From positions 1-33,621 of the forward strand of contig JAWXBO010000031.1 of the NCBI GenBank assembly GCA_034440175.1: DNA of 33,621 bases. Direction: 5' to 3'. The number at the start of each line of letters is the position of its first letter. Positions within the stretch are counted from its first letter, which is position 1. Origin of the DNA: SZUA-430 sp034440175 (GTDB taxonomy: Bacteria > Pseudomonadota > Alphaproteobacteria > Micropepsales > Micropepsaceae). This document shows positions 1-7,823 of the stretch, piece by piece. The translations under genes were made by a program, and so were the position numbers. The notes below the pieces were generated by a model. It was not told the DNA's origin, did not search any database, and saw only the letters and a list, made by a program, of their open reading frames with translations.

Positions 1-576
1 GGCGCCGGCGCCACCACTTGCTACTCCAGAGCCGGCGATTTGTGGACGCTGTATGAAATCGATCCCTTGGTCGTCAAACTGGCCAAGGACCACGGCGCCT
101 TCACGTTCCTCAAGGACTGCGCGCCCAATGCCAGGATCGTCATCGGCGACGCTCGCCTGTCATTGGCACGAGAGGCCAACGGATCATTCGATGTATTGGT
201 TCTTGACGCTTTCAGTTCGGACTCAATTCCAACGCACCTGATGACACGTGAAGCGATGAGCATGCTGCGTTCAAAGCTCACACCGGGCGGAATGATCATC
301 TTCAACATATCGAACCGTTATCTGAAACTTGAACCAATTGTGGCCCAGACCGCTCGCGCCGCCGGCTTGACCGGCATCTCACAGGTTTTCAAGGCCAACG
401 CGGCACAAGCCAAAAGGCTCATCAGCTCATCTCACTGGATCGCCCTGTCACCGGATCCCAATGCCCTGACGCCACTCAGCCACACGGGCCTCTGGCGCCC
501 CCTGACCCCGGACCAGAAATCCGCACTGTGGACCGATGACTATTCAAACCTGTTGGGTGCGATCGACATCAAATAA
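1..576 (+). CDS. Spermidine synthase-like protein, C-terminal part (5' end outside window)
   Basis: The frame is open to the first base, so the gene starts upstream; 191 residues are visible. They begin with a glycine-rich loop and then GD..T.YEIDP, the end of the nucleotide-binding loop and the acidic strand of the spermidine synthase/class I methyltransferase fold. Next come a GDAR segment, the DAFSSDSIPTHLMT motif that follows the catalytic Asp in SpeE-like proteins, PGG and FNISNRYL. The tail WTDDYSNLL is typical of the fused MFS-transporter/spermidine synthase proteins common in Proteobacteria, so the missing N-terminus may be a membrane domain. Whether it makes polyamines is unproven; many such paralogs have no known substrate. 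It ends one base before the convergent purT gene. Family assignment is confident, function is not. Confidence 0.8.
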   Translation, partial: GAGATTCYSRAGDLWTLYEIDPLVVKLAKDHGAFTFLKDCAPNARIVIGDARLSLAREANGSFDVLVLDAFSSDSIPTHLMTREAMSMLRSKLTPGGMIIFNISNRYLKLEPIVAQTARAAGLTGISQVFKANAAQAKRLISSSHWIALSPDPNALTPLSHTGLWRPLTPDQKSALWTDDYSNLLGAIDIK

Positions 577-577
577 G

Positions 578-1762
578 CTAAGCCGTCACCGGCCGCACCA
601 ATGAGGCCGCCTGCTTGGCCCGCGCGCGCGCCGTCTCAACGGTATTGGCCCGCGCCAAAGCCACACCCATCCGGCGTTTCCTGAACGCCTCTGGCTTGCC
701 GAACAATCGCAGCTCCACCCCTGGAATTTCCAGAGCCCGGTCAACACCTTCGAAGACAATTCCCTTCGCATCGACGCCGCCATAAATCACCGCACTCGCA
801 CCCGGCGACCGCAAACTCGTATCAACCGGCAAACCCAGAATCGCCCGCGCATGCAGCGCAAACTCGCTCTGATGCTGGCTCGCCAGCGTAACCAGCCCCG
901 TGTCGTGCGGCCGCGGACTGACCTCCGAAAACCAGACTTCGTCGCCCTTGATAAACAGCTCGACGCCGAAAATCCCAGACCCGCCAAGCCGGTCCGTAAT
1001 CGCCTTGGCCATCGCGCGCGATCGCTCGAGCGCAACAGCCGTCATACCCTGCGGCTGCCACGACTCGACGTAATCGCCATCGATTTGCACATGCCCGATA
1101 GGCTCGCAATATGACGTGCCTCCTGCGTGACGCACCGTCAGCAGCGTGATCTCATAATCGAACTTGACCTCCGACTCCACGATGACCCGGGCCTGCTTCA
1201 CCCGCCCTGCTGCCATCGCATATTCCCAGGCCCCTGCCACCTGGTTGCGATCATTGATCTTGCTCTGCCCCTTGCCCGAAGATGACATCACCGGTTTCAC
1301 AAAACAGGGATAACCAACCCCGCCATCGATCGTCCCCTGAAGCTCGTCCAGCGATGAACAGAACGCAAACCGCGATGTCGCCAATCCACACTCTTCCGCC
1401 GCCAGACGCCGGATACGCTCGCGGTTCATCGTGATATGTGCGGCAGTAGCCGTTGGAATAACACGCGCCAGACCTTCCGCCTCAATGCGCACCAACTCGT
1501 CCGTCGCAATCGCCTCAATCTCGGGGACGATCAAATGCGGCTTTTCCTTCACCACCAAATCGCGCAACGCCTTGCCATCGGTCATATCAATCACATGCGC
1601 CCGGTGCGCCACCTGATGACCAGGCGCATCCGCATAACGATCAACCGCAATCACCTCAACGCCCAACCGCTGCAATTCAATGACAACTTCTTTACCCAAC
1701 TCCCCCGCCCCCAAAAGCATGACCTTGGTCGCAGAAGGAGAAAGCGGAGTTCCGATGCGCAT
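578..1762 (-). CDS. purT: Formate-dependent phosphoribosylglycinamide formyltransferase 2
   Basis: PurT is an ATP-grasp enzyme that makes formyl-GAR from GAR, formate and ATP, the third step of purine synthesis, bypassing folate-dependent PurN. The 394 residues match the usual length of about 392. Visible motifs are the N-terminal MLLGAGELGKEV nucleotide fold (about 15-26), VIAVDRYADAPGHQVAHRAHV, the PEIEAIATD stretch, the ATP-grasp core CFVKPVMSSSGKGQS (about 155-170), ELFIKGDEVWFSEVSPRPHDTG and the C-terminal RRMGVALA. The ATG start has AGGA eight bases upstream. It is convergent with the spermidine-synthase-like gene and is transcribed away from the S9 peptidases' 3' side; no other purine gene is in the window. 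Assignment is firm. Confidence 0.96.
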   Translation of the reverse strand: MRIGTPLSPSATKVMLLGAGELGKEVVIELQRLGVEVIAVDRYADAPGHQVAHRAHVIDMTDGKALRDLVVKEKPHLIVPEIEAIATDELVRIEAEGLARVIPTATAAHITMNRERIRRLAAEECGLATSRFAFCSSLDELQGTIDGGVGYPCFVKPVMSSSGKGQSKINDRNQVAGAWEYAMAAGRVKQARVIVESEVKFDYEITLLTVRHAGGTSYCEPIGHVQIDGDYVESWQPQGMTAVALERSRAMAKAITDRLGGSGIFGVELFIKGDEVWFSEVSPRPHDTGLVTLASQHQSEFALHARAILGLPVDTSLRSPGASAVIYGGVDAKGIVFEGVDRALEIPGVELRLFGKPEAFRKRRMGVALARANTVETARARAKQAASLVRPVTA

Positions 1763-1954
1763 GGGTAAATCCTGCTATAGTGGATACCGTCGTATTAGCC
1801 GCGCAAACCAAAGCTGGCAAAGCCCGGCGCGATTAAAGATTTGGATAAACCGTCTGGACCACCCGCAGACCAGCCTTACGTCGCCGGGTGAACCATTGAC
1901 CCCGCTCTGCGCGCCAACGGCAATGCTGCGGCCTTGTGGTTCAGCCGCTCCGAT

Positions 1955-3910
1955 TCAATTTCCAATATGCGTCTGCAAAAACCGCTCAATCTCGGTGAAC
2001 ATTTTCAAACGTGAGGGCGGAAATGCGAATGCATGCCCCTCGAACTCAAGCAGAACCAACTCGCTCTTCTTGTTCGCTTTGAACAACGCCTTGTCCATGC
2101 GAATACTTTGGTTGTGGCGAACATTCACATCGTTCTTGCCGTGAATGAGCAAAACGGGAGCAACGAAATTCGCCGCATGATAAGCCGGTGAAACAGCCTT
2201 CATTTGTTCCAGATCGATCTTCGGATCGCCTACCCACTTCTTCCAGTAATTATACGCGTACGAATCCGCGCCATGGGTGATTTTATCGTCCACGAGCATC
2301 TGTGGAATGTCGCTGACCCCTGAAACGCTCACGACGCATTTGTAGAGTTCGGGCGTAAAGGCCCCGCCCGCCAGCGCGGCATAGCCACCATAACTTGCCC
2401 CAACAATACAAATGCGATTGGGGTCAGCCGTGCCCTCCTTGATCAACGCTTTCACGCCGTCGCTGATGTCATGTTGCATCAGACGGCCCCATTGGCGATG
2501 CCCGGCTTCAGTAACGGCCTTGCCGTAGCCGCCCGACCCCCGAAAATTGGGCTGAAACACGGCATAGCCCCTGTTGGCCAGCATCTGCACCCAACTGTCG
2601 AACTGCATGGTGTCCCTCAACTCAGGCCCACCATGCGGCATCACAATCATGGGCAGGTTCTTCTCACCCTTGCCCGGGGGCATGGTGAGGTAACCCGGTA
2701 TTTTCGTACCATCGCGGGCAGAATACTTGACTGCCAACATGTCTCCGAGTTCGCTGGGCGGCAATTTTGGAAACCGCTTTCCGATAAATGTCGTAGCACC
2801 CTTCACGGCGTCATAAAGAAAATAAGAGCCGGAATCTTTGGGCCCCTCGGTAACGACAACAAATCGTTTTCGATCGATGGACCATGACGTGGGTCGCACG
2901 ACGGCAGCGTCGGCGAATAGAGTCTCCAGCTTTTGCTGCACCCCCGCCAACTCCGGATCGAAATAGTGCCGGTACCAAACATCCTCGGCATAGGAAAATC
3001 CAAGCAATTTCGTCGTGTGCGGATCATAGATTGGGCCGCCCGGCGCGCCAATATCGACACTGGGGTGTTGGAACAACTGCCTGCCCAACGCCCGGCTGAT
3101 GATATTATACTCATAGAGCCCATAGCGATCACCGCCATGACGGCTGGCCACAATTGCAGTCGTAGGGTTATCTCCAAACCCTACGATATTCAGATCGGGG
3201 AGCTCGCGCTCGTCATATGTGGCGACCACATCCCAATTATCGCTTTCGCCGCGCCGAATAAGAACGTCACTTTCCCCGCGCGTCAAATTGGCGTCCCATC
3301 GAACGCGCGCATTGCCTTGCAGGTCGGTTAGCCAGTGATAGGTACCCCGAGTGCCGCTGTGTAAGATCTCCGACCTACCGTCAGCAACGTTGACCCGATA
3401 CAGATTGTTGCTGCCATACTCATCACTCGCACCCATCAATACGAAGTTAGGCTCTAATGGCAGGGGATGCACGACTTCTGACAAGTCCTGTGTATACTTC
3501 AGCCATCTCTGATTGTTGAATAGAACAGCAAAAGGACCGCCTCTGCGATCGACAGAGGCCGCTCGCGAGAAGCCAAATTGAAGCACACCTGTGTCCTTGA
3601 TGATTTGGGCGTTTGTCAAACCCATCAGCAATCGGTCGTCGTTAGCCCATCGCACCCAATCCACAACTGCGTGCTCGACAGCCAACGCGATGGTCGGCTT
3701 GACGTTTGGTGCATCTAAATCGAGGACCGCGATGACTGCCTTTTTTCGATCTTCACCGGCTTTCGCAACAGCGAGATAACGACCATTGGGCGACACAACC
3801 GGCGAAACGACCACAGGGCGTTGAACAAATTCGATCAACGGCACCTTTGCCGCTGTCGTGAAAGTACCCCAAGCAAGCACCAACAAAACCGCGCACAGCC
3901 GCTTCGTCAT
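1955..3910 (-). CDS. Secreted S9 family serine peptidase (prolyl oligopeptidase type), copy 1
   Basis: The protein has 651 residues from the ATG at 3910, which is chosen because it gives a clean signal peptide (MTKRLCAVLLVLAWGTF then TTAA) and has a GGGGG-type Shine-Dalgarno about 7 bases upstream; an in-frame start at 3943 would bury it. An N-terminal beta-propeller-like region precedes an alpha/beta-hydrolase domain with HGGPELRD (oxyanion region), the nucleophile in GASYGGY (Ser about 506), the acid in HGKND and the base in EGHAF. This is the S9C/acylaminoacyl-peptidase-like architecture; the likely role is periplasmic cleavage of short peptides. It is a paralog of the gene at 4100-6085, with near-identical stretches in the hydrolase domain. 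Substrate is unknown. Confidence 0.92.
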   Translation of the reverse strand: MTKRLCAVLLVLAWGTFTTAAKVPLIEFVQRPVVVSPVVSPNGRYLAVAKAGEDRKKAVIAVLDLDAPNVKPTIALAVEHAVVDWVRWANDDRLLMGLTNAQIIKDTGVLQFGFSRAASVDRRGGPFAVLFNNQRWLKYTQDLSEVVHPLPLEPNFVLMGASDEYGSNNLYRVNVADGRSEILHSGTRGTYHWLTDLQGNARVRWDANLTRGESDVLIRRGESDNWDVVATYDERELPDLNIVGFGDNPTTAIVASRHGGDRYGLYEYNIISRALGRQLFQHPSVDIGAPGGPIYDPHTTKLLGFSYAEDVWYRHYFDPELAGVQQKLETLFADAAVVRPTSWSIDRKRFVVVTEGPKDSGSYFLYDAVKGATTFIGKRFPKLPPSELGDMLAVKYSARDGTKIPGYLTMPPGKGEKNLPMIVMPHGGPELRDTMQFDSWVQMLANRGYAVFQPNFRGSGGYGKAVTEAGHRQWGRLMQHDISDGVKALIKEGTADPNRICIVGASYGGYAALAGGAFTPELYKCVVSVSGVSDIPQMLVDDKITHGADSYAYNYWKKWVGDPKIDLEQMKAVSPAYHAANFVAPVLLIHGKNDVNVRHNQSIRMDKALFKANKKSELVLLEFEGHAFAFPPSRLKMFTEIERFLQTHIGN

Positions 3911-4000
3911 GATTGAAACCCCCATAGCGAGACGCAACCACAACTCAATGCGAAAAAAGGCAGCTTGTCCAGTTTGAATACCAAACGAGAGAACGGAGCC

Positions 4001-4073
4001 CTAACTCTTCGCCTGATCGACCAGCTTGTTCTTGGCAATCCACAGCATCATCGCCCGCAATTTCGCGCCCACC
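4001..4073 (-). pseudogene. ilvC 3'-end fragment between the two peptidase genes
   Basis: Read on the minus strand this stretch encodes V-G-A-K-L-R-A-M-M-L-W-I-A-K-N, then K-L-V-D-Q-A-K-S and a TAG stop. The C-terminus of the intact IlvC at 6233-7249 is the same apart from Pro instead of Leu and final Asn instead of Ser. Over 4006-4073 against 6238-6305 I count 63 of 68 bases identical. There is no start codon or upstream reading frame, so it is a fragment. Its left boundary with the 3' flank of the second peptidase gene falls about 26 bases after that gene's stop, as expected if a tandem duplication of an [ilvC tail + peptidase] unit had one end inside ilvC. Confidence 0.9.
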
Positions 4074-4099
4074 GGGGAGCACTGCCGCCATTGACGATC

Positions 4100-6085
4100 C
4101 TAGTTTCCAATGTTTGCCGACAGGAATTTCTCAAACTCTTCGAACAGACGCTGCTTCGACGTCGGTCCCTGATAATGGTGCCCTTCATTTTCAATTTGAA
4201 CCAGCCGCACCTGCTTTTTCGCGGCGCTCAGGGCCTTCTCCATGCGATAACTTTGATTGGGAAGCACAATGTTGTCTTTCGTGCCGTGTACCAGCAGAAC
4301 TGGCGCAGCAAAGTTTGAGACATGAAAGATGGGCGATGCAGCCTTCATTTCTGCAAGATCGGCTGAAGGATCGCCAACCCACTTTTTCCAGTAGTTGTAA
4401 ACTTCGGAACCGCTGCCATGCATCGATTTCTCGTCGGCGATCATCTGGGGAATGTCGCTAACCCCGGCAACGCTCACGACACATTTGTAGAGGTCCGGCG
4501 TAAACGCGCCGCCCGCAAGCGCTGCATAACCGCCATAGCTCGCACCGACAATGCACACCCGCTTCGGGTCTGCAGTGCCGTCCTTGATCAGGGCCTTGAC
4601 CCCGTCCGTAATGTCATCTTGCATCAACCGGCCCCACTGCCGGTGCCCCTTCTCAGTGAATGCGCGTCCATAACCGCCTGATCCCCGGAAGTTCGGTTGG
4701 AATACGGCATAACCCCGATTGACCAGAAACTGCGCCCACCCGTCATACTGCACATAATCACGCAATTCAGGGCCACCATGTGGCATCACGATCATGGGAA
4801 GATTTTTATCGCCCTTTCCGGGAGGAAGCGTCAGATAGCCGGGTATTTTGGTTCCGTCGCGGGCGGCATATTTTATCACGAGCATTTCACCCAACTCGCG
4901 TTCGACCAAACCAGGATAGACCCTGCCAATCATCGTGGCCTGATGCTTCTCGGCGTTGTAGTAGTAATAGGTTCCCGGGTTTGTCGGGCCTTCGGTGTAA
5001 AACACAAAGCGCTTCCGGTCTTCTGACCACGACGTGGCAATCACGATCGCTTCACCAGGCAAACCCGACTCCACATCAGCCTGAACGCGCGCCAGATCCG
5101 GATCAAAATATTTCCTGAACCACACATCATCAACATACGAAATGCCGACTAACTTGGTCGTGTAAGGATCATAGATGGGCTGCCCTACAGGTGACCCGAC
5201 ATCCACGCTGGGATGTTGGAACAGGGGCCGGCCCAAGGCTTTCGAAGCAACATTGTACTCATAAATTCCGAAACGATCGGTTCCCAGTCGGCTGGCAACA
5301 ATCGCGGTCGTCGGGTCATCGCCAAAACCTAGGATTTTTATGTCAGGTGTGTCGCGTTCAATGTGTTCGGAAACGACATCCCAGTCATCGGTCAATCCAC
5401 GTCGCACGAGCATCTGCCGCTTGCCCGATGTCCATTCGCCGTCCCAGCGCACCCGCGGAATGCCGTCAAGATCGGTCAGCCAATTATAGGTGCCTTTCGT
5501 GCCCTTTTGGACCATTTCGGCACTGCCGTCGTGTACGTTGACACGATAGAGATTGTTCCGTCCGTATTCATCGCTTGTATCCATCAGAACGTAGTCGGGT
5601 TCCTTCGGAAGCGGATGTACCCAGCCCGGTGTATCCCAAGAGTATTGCAACAAGCGTTTGTTGTTAAACAGGATCTTCAGATTTTTCCCATCACGGTCAA
5701 TGGCAATAATCCGCGGGATTCCACCAAAATACTGATTAGAATCCGTGTCCGCGCTGAGTTCCATCGCGCTGATCAGCAGCCTGTTCTCATTGGCCCATTG
5801 CACCGACAAGACAGTAACACCATCAGGCATCGCCGTTCCCGTCGGCTTTACGGAAAGATTGTCCAGATCGAAAACGGCGATGACGGTCTTCTTGCCGTCG
5901 TTGATCAGCTTGGCTTGTGCCAAATAGCGGCCACTTGGCGAAATCGACACAGAGCCAAGCGTCGCGTCCTTCGTGAACTCAGCAACCGGCAATCTGGCAA
6001 GCGCGCTGCGAGTCGAGGTCGCGAACCCAAGCAAAAGCCCGAGCACCACAAATACTGCTGTTGAAACGGAAAGCCGCACGCGCAT
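4100..6085 (-). CDS. Secreted S9 family serine peptidase (prolyl oligopeptidase type), copy 2
   Basis: The protein has 661 residues from the ATG at 6085, preceded by GGGAGG six bases upstream. That start gives a signal peptide or N-terminal anchor (MRVRLSVSTAVFVVLGLLLG, then FATSTRSALA). Domain order matches copy 1: propeller-like N-terminal half, then an alpha/beta hydrolase with HGGPELRD, GASYGGY (Ser about 516), HGTKD and EGHHY supplying Ser, Asp and His. By eye the hydrolase domains of the two copies are about 70% identical and the N-terminal halves less so. Both keep full triads, so neither looks dead. The divergent N-terminal halves suggest different substrate gating. The gene lies just downstream of ilvC, separated by about 150 bases holding a hairpin. 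Confidence 0.92.
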   Translation of the reverse strand: MRVRLSVSTAVFVVLGLLLGFATSTRSALARLPVAEFTKDATLGSVSISPSGRYLAQAKLINDGKKTVIAVFDLDNLSVKPTGTAMPDGVTVLSVQWANENRLLISAMELSADTDSNQYFGGIPRIIAIDRDGKNLKILFNNKRLLQYSWDTPGWVHPLPKEPDYVLMDTSDEYGRNNLYRVNVHDGSAEMVQKGTKGTYNWLTDLDGIPRVRWDGEWTSGKRQMLVRRGLTDDWDVVSEHIERDTPDIKILGFGDDPTTAIVASRLGTDRFGIYEYNVASKALGRPLFQHPSVDVGSPVGQPIYDPYTTKLVGISYVDDVWFRKYFDPDLARVQADVESGLPGEAIVIATSWSEDRKRFVFYTEGPTNPGTYYYYNAEKHQATMIGRVYPGLVERELGEMLVIKYAARDGTKIPGYLTLPPGKGDKNLPMIVMPHGGPELRDYVQYDGWAQFLVNRGYAVFQPNFRGSGGYGRAFTEKGHRQWGRLMQDDITDGVKALIKDGTADPKRVCIVGASYGGYAALAGGAFTPDLYKCVVSVAGVSDIPQMIADEKSMHGSGSEVYNYWKKWVGDPSADLAEMKAASPIFHVSNFAAPVLLVHGTKDNIVLPNQSYRMEKALSAAKKQVRLVQIENEGHHYQGPTSKQRLFEEFEKFLSANIGN

Positions 6086-6160
6086 TCCAAGCCTCCCAAG
6101 CCATGAATATCGAGTACGAACTGGAAGGGATCCCGTCAAACTTGTCTAGGGGGAGAAGCT

Positions 6161-6187
6161 TCTGACCGGACTCTATTGCCAGTCAGA
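6161..6187 (-). terminator. Hairpin downstream of ilvC, possible operon terminator
   Basis: TCTGACCGG at 6161-6169 and CCAGTCAGA at 6179-6187 form a 9-bp stem (one G-U pair on the minus-strand RNA) with a 9-base loop. It lies 46 bases past the ilvC stop and before the peptidase start. There is no clear U tract after it, so intrinsic termination is only a possibility. Confidence 0.35.
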
Positions 6188-6232
6188 TCGCAGTTGCCGC
6201 CTCATGTTCCAAGAACAAGTGACATAATAAGC

Positions 6233-7249
6233 TCAGTTCTTCGCCTGATCGACCAGCTTGTTCTTCGCAATCCACGGCATCATGGCGCGCAATTTCGCGC
6301 CTACCTCTTCGATCTGATGCCCTGAGAGATTGGCGCGCGTAGCTTTGAAGCTTGCCTGCCCGGCCTTGTTTTCCAGCACCCAGTCGCGCGCGAACTTGCC
6401 GGACTGTATGTCGGCCAGCACGCGCTTCATCTCGGCTTTCGTTTGCTCCGTGATGATACGCGGCCCCGTGACGTACTCGCCATATTCGGCCGTGTTCGAG
6501 ATCGAATAGTTCATGTTCGCAATCCCGCCTTCATAGATCAGATCGACAATCAGTTTCACCTCATGCAGGCATTCGAAGTACGCCATCTCGGGCGCATAAC
6601 CCGCTTCGACCAGCGTCTCAAAGCCGCCGCGAATGAGTTCGACCAGCCCGCCGCACAGCACCACTTGTTCGCCGAACAAATCGGTCTCGCACTCTTCGCG
6701 GAAATTGGTTTCGATAATCCCCGCACGCCCGCCGCCGATGGCGCTGGCATACGACAACCCTATCTCCTGCGCATTGCCGCTGGCATTCTTGTGCACGGCG
6801 ATCAAACACGGCACGCCGCCGCCCTTCTGATATTCCGAGCGCACCGTGTGCCCAGGCCCTTTCGGGGCCACCATAAGAACGTCAAGGTCAGCGCGCGGCT
6901 CGATCAAGCGGAAATGCACATTGAAGCCGTGCGCGAACATCAACGCTGCACCCTGCTTCATGTTGCCGTGCAGCGCCTCTCTATAAATATCGGCCTGCAA
7001 TTCGTCGGGCGTCACCATCATCATTGCGTCGGCCCACTTCGCGGCATCGGCAACATCCATCACCTTGAAGCCCTGCGCTTTGGCCTTGTCGGCAGACGCG
7101 CCCGGCCGCAAAGCCGCCACCACATCCTTCGCACCAGAATCGCGAAGGTTCAGTGCATGCGCATGCCCCTGACTGCCAAAGCCGATAATCGCAACTTTCT
7201 TGCCCTTGATAAGATTGCCGTCCGCATCGCGATCATAATAAACACGCAT
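6233..7249 (-). CDS. ilvC: Ketol-acid reductoisomerase (NADP+)
   Basis: IlvC isomerises and reduces acetolactate and acetohydroxybutyrate in valine, leucine and isoleucine synthesis. From the ATG at 7249 (GGAG about 7 bases upstream) it has 338 residues, the usual length of class I enzymes; an in-frame extension to 7315 would run into ilvN and is rejected. The N-terminal MRVYYDRDAD, the Rossmann loop GFGSQGHAHALNLRDSG, the PKGPGHTVR stretch and the metal/substrate residues in FGEQVVLCGG and ECLHEVKLIVDLIYEGG are all present. It is the last gene of ilvB-ilvN-ilvC, 28 bases after ilvN. Its final 23 codons are duplicated at 4001-4073. Confidence 0.97.
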   Translation of the reverse strand: MRVYYDRDADGNLIKGKKVAIIGFGSQGHAHALNLRDSGAKDVVAALRPGASADKAKAQGFKVMDVADAAKWADAMMMVTPDELQADIYREALHGNMKQGAALMFAHGFNVHFRLIEPRADLDVLMVAPKGPGHTVRSEYQKGGGVPCLIAVHKNASGNAQEIGLSYASAIGGGRAGIIETNFREECETDLFGEQVVLCGGLVELIRGGFETLVEAGYAPEMAYFECLHEVKLIVDLIYEGGIANMNYSISNTAEYGEYVTGPRIITEQTKAEMKRVLADIQSGKFARDWVLENKAGQASFKATRANLSGHQIEEVGAKLRAMMPWIAKNKLVDQAKN

Positions 7250-7277
7250 CGTTGTCTCCAATGTTCCAAGAATGAAT

Positions 7278-7823
7278 TCACATCGCCTCCGCGCCGCGGC
7301 TGATCGCGACCACACCGGTACGCGAAACTTCCATCAGCCCCAAAGGCTTCATCAGATCGACAAACGCGTCAATTTTTTGCGGATTGCCGGTGACCTCGAA
7401 AACAAAACTCGAATGAGTTGTATCGATAACCCGCGCCCTGAACGCATCCGACAGCCGCAGCGCCTCAACCCGCTTCTCGCCGGTACCCGCCACCTTCACC
7501 AGCGCCATTTCACGTTCGATCCCCGGATGCTCGGCCGTCAGGTCAAATACTTTGTGCACCGGCACCAGCCGTTCGAGCTGATGGCGGATCTGCTCGAGAA
7601 CTTCCATCGTCCCCGAAGTCACAATCGTAATGCGCGACGTGTGGTCGAGATGATCGACCTCCGCCACCGTCAAACTCTCGATGTTGTAGCCGCGCCCCGA
7701 AAACAACCCGATCACCCGCGCCAGAACGCCCGCCTCATTGTCGACGAGCACGCAGAAGGTCGTTCGAATTTCTGTCTTCTTGGAATCATCCAGAAAATAA
7801 GCTGAACCAGGTTGCTTGCTCAT
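7278..7823 (-). CDS. ilvN: Acetolactate synthase small (regulatory) subunit
   Basis: This 181-residue protein is the regulatory partner of acetolactate synthase and confers feedback control by branched-chain amino acids. The N-terminal ACT domain is visible as TFCVLVDNEAGVLARVIGLFSGRGYNIESL followed by TVAEVDH, and a C-terminal half (PVHKVFDLT, RVIDTTHSSFVFEVTGNPQKIDAFVDLMKPLG) matches the usual IlvN/IlvH long form. Its ATG shares one base with the ilvB stop codon (TGATG at 7821-7825), which implies translational coupling and equal subunit supply. The name ilvN or ilvH is a matter of convention. Confidence 0.96.
   Translation of the reverse strand: MSKQPGSAYFLDDSKKTEIRTTFCVLVDNEAGVLARVIGLFSGRGYNIESLTVAEVDHLDHTSRITIVTSGTMEVLEQIRHQLERLVPVHKVFDLTAEHPGIEREMALVKVAGTGEKRVEALRLSDAFRARVIDTTHSSFVFEVTGNPQKIDAFVDLMKPLGLMEVSRTGVVAISRGAEAM

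Noticed and set aside
6086..6139. Extended start for the second S9 peptidase at 6139
   Set aside because: The ATG at 6085 has a near-ideal GGGAGG site and opens directly into a signal sequence; the extension would bury it.
6204..7272. A 12-bp direct repeat (ATGTTCCAAGAA) on both sides of ilvC, at 6204-6215 and 7261-7272
   Set aside because: Suggestive next to the ilvC fragment, but short, found after the fact and without terminal inverted repeats or a transposase; probably chance.
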